Assembly (NCBI GenBank): GCA_024707385.1 | Contig: JANPZW010000002.1 | Coordinates: forward strand, 17,094-81,093 | Length of the DNA stretch: 64,000 nucleotides | Reading direction: 5' to 3' | DNA from: Cellvibrionaceae bacterium | GTDB lineage: Bacteria; Pseudomonadota; Gammaproteobacteria; Pseudomonadales; Cellvibrionaceae | Shown: positions 28,899-39,149 of the stretch, one piece after another | Position numbering within the stretch: position 1 is the stretch's first letter | Layout of the letters: the number at the start of each line of letters is the position of its first letter | Program-made: the position numbers and the translations under genes | Notes under the pieces: generated by a model | Databases searched by the model: none | What the model saw: the letters and a program-made list of their open reading frames with translations, nothing else | Told to the model about the DNA's origin: nothing

Positions 28899-31861
28899 GC
28901 GGCAACCTCCTGCCAGGAAATCTGACCGCTGCCTTCTTGAATCAAGCGCACTCGGATAAATTTCAGCGGATGCGAGGGAGCAATATGTAGCTCTACAATA
29001 AATCTGCCCATTTCCATACTTTGCGCAGTGTTTGTCTTTGCCCCGGTAATGACTCTATAGGCTTGATCCGGTGTTGAGCCGGCAAAAGCGCCGCGAGCAA
29101 ACAAACGTGCAAAAATGCCTTCGAACTGTTGTTTGACTTTGTCGTGTAGAACGTCTCCATTGTTTTCAAATACGTAGAGATTGCCTTCGCGTTCCGCGAT
29201 GCGTCGGATCAGGTTGATCAAACGACGGACATTGATTTCATTCCACTCCCGATTACCGGAAAAGGTATCAGCGCTCATCAGCAGGTGGCCGCGAGATTCC
29301 CGGCGCAACACATTTACGCGTGCCTGCATCAGAAGTCGCCAATGCTCTCGGCTTACGGGTTTATGCAGCGCGAGTACATTTTCGAAAGGTGAATTTGCCG
29401 GCGCTATCCATGCGCCCTGCTCCAGTGTGCGGTGTGCAAATTTACCCAATACACTGCCCTCTGGCGGTATTGCGCGTACATCCAGTGAACTTTCGACCCG
29501 CGCACTTAACCATGGATAATAAAAGGCAGCGTAAGCCGCTGTTTTTTCTTCTGCGATAGAGAGTGGCCGCACGTGTGCACTGACGTCATCGACAGAAGAA
29601 GAAAGCACGCTTTCACCTCCGGGTTTAAGCACCGCGCAATGGTCAAGTACATCCTGCACCTCATAACGACGCGGAAAGGCCAGCACAGCAAAAAGATCAC
29701 CGCGTGCGGCACAGGTGCGTAGTGCAGCTCGGTGTATCGCCAGGCAATCGGCAGATAAGTCTTTATGGCGTTGCAGCGTGACGCGGTCCAGCTGTGACGG
29801 CCATAAGATAACGGTATTCGACCAGGGGCCAACCGTTTCGGCTTTTCTGGCGCGTACGCGAAAATATGCGTTTGAACCAGCTTCTGCTCGCACATTGAAG
29901 GAAGGCGCGCTTGCATCTTCCAGTGCAGCCGGTTTGCCATGAAACAAAATCTCCGGGCTGAAAAAGCCAAATTCATCTGCGCGCTGCAGTTCAAAGGCGT
30001 CTATCTCACTTGCCATCTGCAAGCTATCGAGCAAAATCCAGGTTGCAGCATAGGTGCCGGGCTCCGCCGGGGAAACCGGAGTGATGGACAGCTCCACTTC
30101 CAAAGTGCGGGCTTGCACCCTACCGCATGGCGTAAAATCCAACTCGGGTATAAATGCGGCGCGTTGATTCGACCAGGGGCTGATTTCTGCATCGTGTTCG
30201 GCGCGCACGCGAAAATAAATTTCACGCGGACAATCCGGCTCCAAGAGCAAGAGGTATTCGGTCAATGGTTCCGGCAGAAGATCGACCACCTCGCCAATTT
30301 GTGGCAGATCATCACTGCCCACCATGATAGCCACACTTTCACGAAAGTCGGGATCGCGGCTCCATTCGAGCCGATACAGGCGCGCCTGACTTACCTTGCT
30401 CCAGCTGAGTTGCCAGTAGTCGTGATATTGTTCACTGCGGAGAATGGGATTCAATTCGGGTGAGGTGAGAGGCGCAATAAAATCAGGCGCGATATTATCC
30501 CAGCGCGCGTGCATCGCATCGGGTACTGCAATCAGCGTGACCTCTTTAAGCGTCAACACGCTGTGTAGTCCCCGCAGTTTTGCCGGAGGTTGGGTGAGAT
30601 ACACCAGCCGGTTGGCTTCCTGTAATAGATTTTCCCCGCTTATCTCTGTTAGGCGTGGGTCCACAAAATGAATGGATCCGAAATTCATCAAGCCATTTAG
30701 GCTGAGCTTGTCTGCAGGTTCGCCGGTGCCGATAAATTCCGCGCGACTATTGATGCCTCCGGTCTGAGTCATTAATAAAGGCAGATAAATAAAATCCTCT
30801 TGGTTATTTCTACTTTCCGCGCATACAGGAAAACGTGGCATGTTAGCCTCGCCCACCAGCTCAAGGGTTTGCGGCGAACGTTTTTTCTGTGGCTGTCCTT
30901 CGATTGCCTCAAACAAGGCGTCATCGCTGGGAAGTGCACCCCAAAAACGTGGGTGTGCGGCGCTAAAACGCAGTCCATCCAAGGTTTTCACCTTGCCATC
31001 CCGCTCCAGGGAGCGTAGGAGAAAATCCAGTTTGCGAATTTGTGGTAGAGCTTCCTCAGGTGAACTTGGCGCACGCAACTCCCGCTCCAAACCAAGTTCT
31101 GCAAATTCCCGTAGATTAAATAGATCCACACCTTCTATCGGGCTGGCTAAAGCCCTATCTGGGTCCAATATCGGCGGTGAATTTACAGCGGTGTGGTAAT
31201 GGCAGAAAAAACCGCGTGCGCCGCTTACACGCACCCCGCCGGTGTTTTCCTCCACCGCATCGACAACGAGATACCAAGTCCCTTCCTCGGCATCTATATT
31301 CACTGAGATCAAATCGCCAATGACGATAAAACCCGAGCTGGTTCGAAGATTGGCAAACCAGCCAGTGCTGCCGATGCGCAATCTCGCTTCGTGCAAAACT
31401 TCCGTCTGTAACGGCAGGGAAAATACATTCAATTGCGAACGCAGGCGCACATATTCAGCCCAAGAGCCAGCGCTACGCGCACTCGCGTAGGCCTGTTCCA
31501 CAATCTCGTCATTGCAACGGTATAAACCGGGGATTGCAAAACGTGCGGTCTGGGCGAGATTTTCATCTGCTACCCGAACCACCCAACAGCGTTTGCCGCC
31601 ATTACGGAAAAAATTTTCCACCGCAGATCCCAGACAACCCTTTTCTGTTTGTCTGGATTCATCATTCCAGGCGAGATCAAGATCAGCACCGAATATTTCC
31701 CGAAAGCGTGCAATGTCTTCCACTGCCACTGGAGTGTGTAATGGACCCGAGCTGGCAAAGCCGACAAATGCGGCAATGTCCATGCGTGGCAGTACGGTCT
31801 CCAGCTCGGGTTTAACCGTATCGAAATACACTCCGGGAAATAACGTATTGCTCGCGTACAT
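28895..31861 (-). CDS. Second, oversized sheath protein (Afp3/Afp4-like) with inserted beta-rich segment
   Basis: 988 residues, about 350 longer than the first sheath. The N-terminus LFPGVYFDTVKPELETVLPR and DIAAFVGFASSGPLHTPV and the C-terminus (NVRRLINLIRRIAE, LYVFENNGDVLHDKVK, RLFARGAFAGSTPDQAYRVI) are sheath signatures. Residues 450-740 are an insertion with fibronectin-III-like strands (DYWQLSWSKVSQARLYRLEW; EIYFRVRAEHDAEISPWSNQ; AYFRVRARKAETVGPWSNT), apparently two or three repeats. The start ATG overlaps the tube stop (TGATG). Extra sheath paralogues are usual in eCIS; surface decoration by FN3-like domains is inferred to project outward from the sheath. Confidence 0.88.
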   Translation of the reverse strand: MYASNTLFPGVYFDTVKPELETVLPRMDIAAFVGFASSGPLHTPVAVEDIARFREIFGADLDLAWNDESRQTEKGCLGSAVENFFRNGGKRCWVVRVADENLAQTARFAIPGLYRCNDEIVEQAYASARSAGSWAEYVRLRSQLNVFSLPLQTEVLHEARLRIGSTGWFANLRTSSGFIVIGDLISVNIDAEEGTWYLVVDAVEENTGGVRVSGARGFFCHYHTAVNSPPILDPDRALASPIEGVDLFNLREFAELGLERELRAPSSPEEALPQIRKLDFLLRSLERDGKVKTLDGLRFSAAHPRFWGALPSDDALFEAIEGQPQKKRSPQTLELVGEANMPRFPVCAESRNNQEDFIYLPLLMTQTGGINSRAEFIGTGEPADKLSLNGLMNFGSIHFVDPRLTEISGENLLQEANRLVYLTQPPAKLRGLHSVLTLKEVTLIAVPDAMHARWDNIAPDFIAPLTSPELNPILRSEQYHDYWQLSWSKVSQARLYRLEWSRDPDFRESVAIMVGSDDLPQIGEVVDLLPEPLTEYLLLLEPDCPREIYFRVRAEHDAEISPWSNQRAAFIPELDFTPCGRVQARTLEVELSITPVSPAEPGTYAATWILLDSLQMASEIDAFELQRADEFGFFSPEILFHGKPAALEDASAPSFNVRAEAGSNAYFRVRARKAETVGPWSNTVILWPSQLDRVTLQRHKDLSADCLAIHRAALRTCAARGDLFAVLAFPRRYEVQDVLDHCAVLKPGGESVLSSSVDDVSAHVRPLSIAEEKTAAYAAFYYPWLSARVESSLDVRAIPPEGSVLGKFAHRTLEQGAWIAPANSPFENVLALHKPVSREHWRLLMQARVNVLRRESRGHLLMSADTFSGNREWNEINVRRLINLIRRIAEREGNLYVFENNGDVLHDKVKQQFEGIFARLFARGAFAGSTPDQAYRVITGAKTNTAQSMEMGRFIVELHIAPSHPLKFIRVRLIQEGSGQISWQEVAA

Positions 31862-32316
31862 CAGGCGGCCTCTTGCTCAATCCGTTCCGCAGAGAGCACT
31901 AGTTCTTCAATCGCCAGATCAGTACCCTTACCGTTAAATGAAGGTGCCGTGTATTTGATAGGCCGCGCCGCTAGCAATTTCCAGCGCATGACAGGCTCGC
32001 GATTTTCGCTAAGCAAGGTCACCTTCACAGTTTTCAGCTGGTCCTGATGGCCGTCGCGCACTGCATTTATCCATTCATATAAATCATGTGCGCCGATGAC
32101 TCCGCGCTTGAATGTGGCGTCACTGGCTTTTGCGGTGGTAGTCACCTTGATGGCTTCGTTGGTTTTTGCGTTACCGGAACGATATTCCGTAACGTTAATT
32201 TCCAGGCCCAGTCCGCTGACCTCCTGAAAGCCTGCGTCGCGGGTTTCCCCCTTCATATTGTCCCACTCAACCAAAAAATTAAATTGTGAGTAAGGGTAGT
32301 TTTTTGGCCTAGCCAT
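31861..32316 (-). CDS. Major inner tube protein, gp19 family (Afp1-like)
   Basis: 151 residues, usual length. It carries YSQFNFLVEWDNMKG, DAGFQEVSGLGLEINVTEYR, FKRGVIGAHDLYEWINAVRD and RPIKYTAPSFNGKGTDLAIE, all diagnostic of the phage tail/eCIS tube family that polymerises into the inner tube through which cargo is loaded. GGAGG lies nine bases before the ATG. It follows the main sheath gene by 20 bases, the canonical sheath-tube pair. Confidence 0.95.
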   Translation of the reverse strand: MARPKNYPYSQFNFLVEWDNMKGETRDAGFQEVSGLGLEINVTEYRSGNAKTNEAIKVTTTAKASDATFKRGVIGAHDLYEWINAVRDGHQDQLKTVKVTLLSENREPVMRWKLLAARPIKYTAPSFNGKGTDLAIEELVLSAERIEQEAA

Positions 32317-32336
32317 GGTTATGCCTCCAGATCAAC

Positions 32337-34215
32337 TTAGGATTCGCTGTTCAGGGTTTTTTGGCCGATACGGAAGATCACAAACTCGGCTGGTCTCAAG
32401 GGCGCGACACCGATAAGGCAAATCATGCGGCCGTTATCAATGTCATTTTGTGTCATGGTGCTGCGATCGCAGCGCACGAAAAATGCCTCGTCCGGGGTGG
32501 CTCCGGCGAGCCTGTCTTCTTTCCACTCGTTAAACAGATAATCAGCAATAGTGGACTGGATATTTGACCAAAGGGTCCTTCCATTATTTTCGAAGACCGC
32601 CCACTGTGTGCCCTTTTCGATGGAGCGTTCCAGATAGGCAAAGTAACGGCGCACATTCATGTATTTCCATTCTGGATCGGACGTGGATGTGCGCGCTCCC
32701 CAAACCCGATAACCACGACCTTCAAAAAATCGCAGCACATTTATACCGTCGGGATTGAGCACTTCCTGCTGTGCTTTGTTGATGTTGATTTCCAGGCTTT
32801 TCGCAAGGCGCAAAACTTCATTCGCTGGCGCTTTGTGTACACCACGCTCTATATCGTTGCGCGCAAAAATTCCAGACACGAATCCACTGGGTGGCAGGAG
32901 AATATCGGTTTCGGTGATGGGGTCGGCAATTTCCACCCACGGATAATAGAAACCAGCGCGAGTGGTATCGATACTGGACCGATCGGCACGCACTTCAGAA
33001 ATCAAATGACCGCTGATGGAATCCAGCACGGCGACTCGATAGCGCATTCGTTCGCAATGGGAAATCAGTAGGCGCCGCACATCCGCACCTGTGTCGCCGC
33101 CATCGCTGTGGGTCGACCCGGGTGCTGCAATTATGGAAATTTCTTCAAGATCTTCCAGAGTGCGGATACCGGATTTCGGATGATCTTCGGAGCCCTCGTA
33201 ATCCGGTCCTGACAAACGGTTTCCGTCGCTGCCATTGCGCAGGAAAATGCGCGCGGAGCGTTCGGCGTCCGTCGAATTTTCAGTATTCAATCCCATCAGA
33301 ATGGTTGCGGCGGGAGAGGCGTCCGGTGAGTTGGCCAGGCTTTCCAGATCAAGCAGGTCCGCCACGGCCTCTACCCGATCATTCGGATCCAGATTGGCAA
33401 CCAGGGGTACATAGAGCTCTGTGCGCAAACTTGCCGGCGAAGGTTGGAACACGTTAAAAAAGCTTTCGGCGTGATCTGCGCGGAAGTTCAAATCCTCCCA
33501 GGATTGCGGGTCGCCGAAACGCCCCATGGCGCTCGTCAATACGCTGACGGTTAACATGTGGACCGCGGAGAATTGATCCAGCTCCAGGGCGGCGTCGGGA
33601 GAGCTGTTGTTCGCAGGACGAAGACGGTAGGTGTTACGTCCACCGTCGATAAAATTCTCCAACACATAGAGCTCGCGTTGGCCGCTGGGAGAGCCATTTG
33701 CGGCAGCAAGCACCAGATCCCCCGCCCTCACACCGCGCAACACCGGCACTGTGTCACTGCTCAGTGGCAAAGTCGGATCGCGAGGCGCAAGGCCCAGGAT
33801 ATTCTCACCGGTTTTAAAAATCAGTGTGACATTGAAATTGCCCGCAGCACCCGGATGTCGTGCTTCAAAGTCCATTACCGAAGGCGAATCGGCTATGGTT
33901 GCACGAGCACGCGCAGCGGAAATATCCACTACGCGTGACACATAAAGGCGACGTCCACCCCTCTTCAAAATACGCGCGCACGGCGTGGGCGAGATAATTG
34001 TGCGTAGGCTCTTCGTCAATAAATTGCAGCTGGTCAAGTCCACCGTAAATACGTTCAAACTCCGAGAAACTCGTGAGCAAAGGCGGCTCACCCGTTTCGG
34101 GGCCGAAACGCGTTGGGCCTACAAAGGCTGTGGTGCTTGTGCTAACACCTTCTATGGTTTTTTGTCGAAAACTTGTTTCTTCGACAAACACTCCGGGGGC
34201 TAAGTACTCAGGCAT
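32337..34215 (-). CDS. Main contractile sheath protein (Afp2-like; frameshifted in assembly)
   Basis: Frames 33865-34215 and 32337-34091 join when one base is removed from the C4 run at 33958-33961, restoring AYFEEGGRRLYVSRVVD; the gene is then 626 codons. The N-terminus EYLAPGVFVEETSFRQK and STSTTAFVGPTRFGP and the C-terminus (WKYMNVRRYFAYLERSI, WAVFENNGRTLW, ADYLFNEWKEDRLAGATPDE) are sheath signatures. GGAG precedes the ATG. The sheath contracts to drive the tube; this is the core motor of the particle. Confidence 0.93.
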
Positions 34216-34236
34216 AATTTATTCTCCAAAAAAATT

Positions 34237-35127
34237 CTAAGCTGGTGACCCGCTGGCGCTCACATAAAGTTCGGAAAAACCCGCGGTGGTTATCACGACG
34301 TCCCGTCCGTATACAAGCTCAGCTGGCAGTTCACTGGATTCTCCAATATCCGTATCTGGAGATTCTGTATAAAGGAATGCTTGCCCCTGACTGAGTATGC
34401 TTGAATACTCGGGTAAATCACTTCCCGGTAATTGGGTGAGATTCAACGGCTCGTAAAGAACAGTTACCGTCACACTCCAGCTGCGTTCGGTCAGACGAAC
34501 GCCGTCGCTGGTCGGTGGTGAGCTGCCGAACGCAATGTGCAATATAGGGTAAGGCATCATTACGGCAAACTTTCCTTCCGCATCCGCAATGCCATACCAC
34601 TGCAAGCCCTCCTGGTTTTCCACACGCACTACGGCATGGGAAGCCGGAAGTTCGGTATTGCGGTCGATCAATTCTCCACGCAAAAAAGTAAACTGCGGCG
34701 CAGATATTCGCTGAGATGAAGAATAGAGATTGAAACCGCGCGGCGTTAAAGCGGGAGAAGAATTGTCGTCGTCAACGAGAAATAGGCCGTTATAAGGCAG
34801 GGGTAATTCCACAGTAAAAGCAGCCGGACTAAACCGCTTTTGCGTGTCCTGTACTTCAACGATAAAAGCATGGGTTACAGGAGGGCTCGCGATGGTGGAT
34901 TCTGCTTGTGTTTCAAATGAGATCATTCCAGGAATTGAGGTAAATGCATACACGCCGGATCTTGTACGAAATGCCGGAATTTTTTTTCGCGTATAGGACT
35001 GCGGATAGAGGCTGACCTGTAAACCGTCACTGACCGGCGCGCCGAGCGCCACATCCCAGAAGCGGATTCCCAACAGAGTCTTGTGGGAAACGCGTTCCAT
35101 AAATTGATAGTCCATGCCGCTATTCAC
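34237..35127 (-). CDS. eCIS-cluster protein of unknown function, 296 aa, beta-rich
   Basis: It begins MNSGMDYQFMERVSHKTLLG and is predicted to be mostly beta strands (FRTRSGVYAFTSIPGMISFE; LPLPYNGLFLVDDDNSSPAL). A second module resembles a carboxypeptidase-regulatory-like or transthyretin-like fold (AVVRVENQEGLQWYGIADAEGKFAVMMPYP cannot be quoted in full, but the DAEGKFAV turn is characteristic). It lies between the DUF4255 gene (25 bases upstream) and the main sheath gene (21 bases downstream). Small beta-rich proteins occur at this place in other eCIS loci, possibly as a cap or sheath-end component; that is inference. Confidence 0.75.
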   Translation of the reverse strand: MNSGMDYQFMERVSHKTLLGIRFWDVALGAPVSDGLQVSLYPQSYTRKKIPAFRTRSGVYAFTSIPGMISFETQAESTIASPPVTHAFIVEVQDTQKRFSPAAFTVELPLPYNGLFLVDDDNSSPALTPRGFNLYSSSQRISAPQFTFLRGELIDRNTELPASHAVVRVENQEGLQWYGIADAEGKFAVMMPYPILHIAFGSSPPTSDGVRLTERSWSVTVTVLYEPLNLTQLPGSDLPEYSSILSQGQAFLYTESPDTDIGESSELPAELVYGRDVVITTAGFSELYVSASGSPA

Positions 35128-35152
35128 TTTGAATTTCCCATGACGTTTATCC

Positions 35153-35754
35153 TTATGCTCGTTTTATCTGACCGGCACGCTGAATGCGTTCCTGCACACG
35201 AGCATCGAATTCTTCCGCGCGCGAATGGGAGGAATCTATGTGCACCACGCGCGCGACATAAGGAATAGAAAGCTGATAGGCGTTTACGCCCAGAACATCC
35301 CAGATGCGGAATAGATCCTCGGTGCGCAGCTCTGCAAGCGTAATGTCCACGGTTTCATCGGGATAAAACACATCGGGTGTGGTGGAGTTCAGGACTGCGG
35401 CAGGGAGAACCGGAGTGTCCTCGATCAGCCGCATAATCCAGCCCGCCAGTTCATATTGATACGAGGCTTCGCCCCCCATACCGTGATCAAAAAGTGCAAC
35501 TCCAGTGGCAGTTGCGTGTCTGCGCGTCGGCCGTCGGGATTGAGGCGTCCTGGAGGCGTGCGAAATGCGCCGTTGCAATAAAGGCGGTACATGAACAGAG
35601 AGGCGCCGTTGGTTATGGCGTTGTTGGTGAAATCCCGCGAGGTAAACATGCGGAAGTCAGCAACAATATCGTTGAACTCATCCGGCCGGTAACTCGTTTG
35701 CAGCAGTCCCATCAAGGCGTCACCCACCGCTCGAATTGCCCTGAAGTCCGCCAT
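35153..35754 (-). CDS. DUF4255 protein, tube/sheath terminator (Afp16/Pvc16-like; frameshifted in assembly)
   Basis: Frames 35425-35754 and 35153-35578 join when one base is restored in the C6 run at 35472-35477, giving VWGGEASYQYELAGWIMRLI and 200 residues. The N-terminus IRAVGDALMGLLQTSYRP, the middle ASLFMYRLYCNGAFR and ELHFLITVWG, and LFRIWDVLGVNAYQLSIPYV are typical of DUF4255, the family of Afp16/Pvc16 that caps the tube and fixes particle length. AGGAGG lies six bases before the ATG. It is the first gene of the operon. Confidence 0.92.
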
Positions 35755-35790
35755 TGGTCCTCCTAATCGTCACTGCCGAGGTGTGTAGGA

Positions 35791-35808
35791 GGGGCGTTGT
35801 GTCGCCCC
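35791..35808 (-). other. GC-rich hairpin in the eCIS leader
   Basis: GGGGCG, six-base loop, CGCCCC: a perfect 6-bp stem about 40 bases before the first start codon. No T-run follows on the coding strand, so it is not a standard terminator. It could affect mRNA stability or translation. Confidence 0.55.
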
Positions 35809-35900
35809 CCAGTCAATTCCTGTACGGCAGTATCCCGTTGGGGAGATCCGAATGAAATGCATCATAGGGACTAAATGGGATTCAAAAAGGGGGTATAGGA

Positions 35901-35922
35901 GTATGAATCCATGGATTCATAC
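35901..35922. promoter_or_regulatory. 22-bp perfect palindrome, candidate operator
   Basis: Two fully complementary 11-base arms (half-site GTATGAATCCA) with no spacer, about 150 bases upstream of the first eCIS gene. Perfect palindromes of this length are rarely chance and are typical of sites for dimeric regulators. No regulator gene is adjacent. Confidence 0.6.
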
Positions 35923-36040
35923 AGGGTCTGCTTCCAAGTTGATTCAGGGTGCACTCTTCCGGCAAGAAATGCAGAACCTGTTCTCTTTAATTGAGAGAAT
36001 AAACAATTACGGTGGTGGACCTATCTGGGCCCTGTGCGCA

Positions 36041-36813
36041 CTACTTGCTGATTTCAATCCAAACCGGCGCGTGATCGCTGGATTTTTCCCAGCCTCGTAC
36101 GTGTTTATCCACTCCTCCGGCCGATAACTGATGTTGGATGGACGGGCTGAGAAGGAAGTGGTCGATGCGCAGGCCGGCGTTGCGGCTGTAGGCGTTGCGG
36201 AAATAATCCCAGAATGTGTAAAGGCGCTCATCCGGGTGCAGGGTTCTTAGGGCATCCGTCCAACCCTGCTCCAGGATTGTCTCGTAGGCTCCCGGGTTTC
36301 CGGCAGAAAAAGTGCGTCCTTCTGCCAGGACTCGGGTTTATAGACGTCGAGCTCGGTGGGAATAACGTTGAAATCCCCGGCAAGCACTGCCGGGCAATCC
36401 GACTCAATCAGCTCCGCTGTATGGCGTTTGAGGCGTTCAAACCAGGCGAGTTTGTAGTCGAATTTAGGACCCGGCGCGGGATTTCCGTTGGGCAGATAAA
36501 GACATGCTACCAGGATGCCGTTGATCGCGGCTTCGATATAACGACTGTGGGTGTCTTCCGGATCCCCTGGAAGCGCCCGGCGTATTTCCAGTGGCTGACC
36601 AACGCGCGAAAGTATGGCCACGCCGTTCCAGCTTTTCTGCCCATGCCAGATAGCCTCGTAACCGGCATCGACGATTGCTTTGTGCGGAAACTTTTCCTGC
36701 GGTGCTTTTAATTCCTGCAGGCAGACCACATCCGGTTTCGCTTCATCGAGCCAGCGCAATAATACTGGCAGGCGGCCATTTACGCCGTTGACGTTATAGC
36801 TCGCTATTTTCAT
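36041..36813 (-). CDS. xthA: Exodeoxyribonuclease III (frameshifted in assembly)
   Basis: The open frame 36247-36813 loses its C-terminus to a one-base loss near 36289-36296; restoring it gives 257 residues ending at a TAG at 36041-36043, the family's usual length. It has MKIASYNVNGVNGRLP, VCLQELKAPQEKFP (catalytic Glu), ACLYLPNGNPAPGPKFDYKL, AVLAGDFNVIPTELDV and, after repair, LRIDHFLLSP and SSDHAPVWIEI, which supply the D-N-D-H catalytic set of the ExoIII/APE family. It acts in base-excision repair at abasic sites. It is on the same strand as the eCIS operon but 286 bases upstream of it, and is probably unrelated to it. Confidence 0.9.
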
Positions 36814-36837
36814 AAAGGCTCCCGCTGCTGTTGCAAT

Positions 36838-38857
36838 TTATTCCTGCTCGACCGTTGGAACCAAACGCAGAGATGCAATAACCTGCTCCAACTCCGCAAT
36901 GGCTACAGGTTTTGTCAGGTGGCGATCAAAGCCCGCCTCCTCCGATTGCAGGCGATCCTCAGCAGTCCCATATCCCGTTAATGCGACGAGTTTTGCCGGC
37001 GCCGATTGCGCGCGAAATCGACCAGCCAATTCGTATCCATTCATATCCGGCAGGCCAATATCCAGCAGGGCCACTTCCGGTGCAAAGCTCGCCAAATGCT
37101 CCAGACATTCATTTGCGGAATATACGGCGAGGGTTTCGTAACCTAAAAAGGTCAGCAAACGCGCGAGAGAATCCGCAGCATCAATATTGTCGTCAACAAT
37201 CAATATGCGACAGCCCTCGGATCTGGGGTTGGAGATTTCCGGCGCGTGCGTGCGGGGTGGTTCTATCAGGGGTAATTGAATCGTAAATTGCGCACCGCGC
37301 CCGAGACCTTCGCTGGCGGCGGTAAATGTGCCCGAGTGCATCTGCACCAGCCGCTGAACGATGGACAGACCAATCCCAAGGCCGCCGTGGGTGCGATCAA
37401 TGGTGGGATTTACCTGGGTGAAAAGATCAAAGATGGCCGGCAGCATTTCCGGCGCTATGCCAATGCCGCTGTCGGCGATTTCAATGGCCACCTCGGCGGG
37501 TGTTTGCGTCACCTGGACTTTTATCAAACCGCGCGGCGGTGTGTATTTAATTGCATTAACCAGGATGTTGCTCAGACACTGCACCAGTCGCTGCATGTCG
37601 CCCCCAGACAAATAGCTCCCTGTTTTGCGGAACATATTCAAGCGTTTGCTCTTTTTCCGCAATTTGTGGCTGTGCGGATTCGAGCGCGATTCCTATTGCC
37701 TGGTCGATATTCACCGGCCCGTTCTTGAGTTCGATAATGCCGCGCGTAATGCGCGAAACATCGAGCAAATCGTTTACCAGATGCGTCAATTGATCGCATT
37801 GACGTTTCAACACTTCGCCCGCTTTTTGAATTTCCCCAGTGCTGTTGTCTTTGCGCATGAGTAATTCAGCGACATTGGCTATAGGTGCGAGCGGGTTGCG
37901 CAGCTCGTGGGCGAGCATGGCGAGAAATTCGTCTTTGCGCCGATCCTGTTCTTGTAGGCGTTTGCTGGAGCGAACACTCTCTGTTACATCGTAACCAATG
38001 ACAAAAATTCCCACCACTTGGTTGTGTTCGTTGGTCAGTGGTTGATAAGTGAAATCGACGTAGCGCCGTGTGGTGGAATTGGTTTCGGACGTAAGGTCCA
38101 CCGGAACCGCGTGTCCCTGATATGGCTTGCCGGATTTGAACACGCTGTCCAGCAGGTCGATAAACCCCTGCGCCACTATTTCAGGCAGAGCCTCGCTAAC
38201 GGATTTGCCGAGCATTAGTCTGCGGCCGACGAGTTTTAAATAATCAGGGTTGGCGTATTCAAAAATATGATGAGGTCCTTTTAACGTACACATGAAAACG
38301 GGCGCGAGATTGAACAACGAGCGCCACTTGGCTTCATCAGTCTTCGCTTTTTGCTGGCTGATCACCTGTACGGTTGTTTCGGTGCAGACCACCAGCACAC
38401 CGCCAATTCCATTTGCCGCATCCGGATCGTCGATGGGGCTGTAACTGTAAGTCCAATAAACGTCGTCCCGGCTGCCGTAACGTGTTATGGGGACGAGCTG
38501 GTTTTCATGCCACGTGTGTCCCCTGCCCGACATCACCTGTTCAATTTGCGGGCCGATGACGTGCCAGATTTCCTGCCAGCACTCTCTGCCCTTCTGCCCC
38601 AATGCGCTGGGGTGTCGTTCCGGTCCGATGGAGCGGCTGTAGGCGTCGTTATAAAACTGGATTAAATCCGGCCCCCACCAGATGAACATGGGGTGCCCGG
38701 AGGATAACAGCAGGCGCACCGTAACCTTCAATGCCTGGGGCCACTGCGCTGGCGGCCCCAAAGAGGTTTTATCCCATTCAAAGGTCCGGATACGCGCTCC
38801 CATTTCTCCACCGTCCGCTAGAAATCCGGCGCCGTCATGCAGCAAGGGCTGAGTCAT
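36838..38857 (-). CDS. Hybrid sensor histidine kinase, PAS-PAS-HisKA-HATPase-REC (frameshifted in assembly)
   Basis: Frames 37556-39634 (coding part from 38857) and 36838-37662 join when one base is removed from the C5 run at 37601-37605; the gene is then 673 codons. The start MTQPLLHDGAG is chosen since the frame further upstream runs antisense to the beta-glucosidase. An N-terminal PAS-like domain (MFIWWGPDLIQFYNDAYSRS) and a second PAS (residues about 185-310) precede the phosphoacceptor motif LAHELRNPLAPIANV, the N-box NILVNAIKY, G-boxes DSGIGI and GGLGIGLSIV, and a C-terminal receiver (ILIVDDNIDAADSL, LLDIGLPDMNGYEL, conserved KP). There is no membrane helix, so it is cytoplasmic. The signal is unknown. 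It is divergent from the beta-glucosidase. Confidence 0.9.
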
Positions 38858-39149
38858 AGTCACGCGACCTGAAAGCAAAGAAGATGCGCCATATTGTCGG
38901 TTGCAGCGCACTGCGAGTCCAGCGCTGCCGCAAGCTGGCAAGCATGTTAAAAAAGAGCCAGTTTCCTTTGCTTCGCGGGGTGGAAAAGATGCACCGGGAT
39001 ATGCGTTTTGATTACGGTAAATTCGCTTAGGTAGTGCGGTATGGCGAGGTGATATTTTCGCTACAAATCTTGCCGACGTCGATGCCGCTTGTGCGGTAAA
39101 TCGTTCCTCTGTAATGATCTGCGCCATATTCCTCAGAGGCTTGGCTTCG
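38858..39149. promoter_or_regulatory. Divergent intergenic region between kinase and beta-glucosidase
   Basis: About 290 bases without a supported gene. It must hold promoters for both neighbours. I see no clear -35/-10 pair, only a minor CCGC-TTGT-GCGG hairpin near 39088-39099. Confidence 0.4.

Larger units (their letters stand above)
35755..36040 (-). promoter_or_regulatory. Leader and promoter region of the eCIS operon
   Basis: This 286-base gap between xthA and the first eCIS gene must hold the operon promoter if the operon is not read through from xthA. It contains a leader hairpin (35791-35808), a 22-bp palindrome (35901-35922) and a weaker inverted repeat (35981-35999, TTCTCTTTAATTGAGAGAA). 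I see no convincing -35/-10 pair. An AGGAGG ribosome site stands at its end. Confidence 0.5.

Noticed and set aside
226..35754. Type VI secretion system
   Set aside because: gp25, VgrG-like and tube proteins occur in both, but there are no TssJ/L/M membrane-complex genes, no ClpV-type ATPase, and DUF4157, DUF4255 and the AAA+ type point to an eCIS.
226..35754. Contractile prophage
   Set aside because: No capsid, portal, terminase, integrase or lysis genes are present.
35981..35999. Inverted repeat as xthA or eCIS terminator
   Set aside because: The stem is short and AT-rich, has no T-run, and lies 40 bases after the xthA stop; too weak to call.
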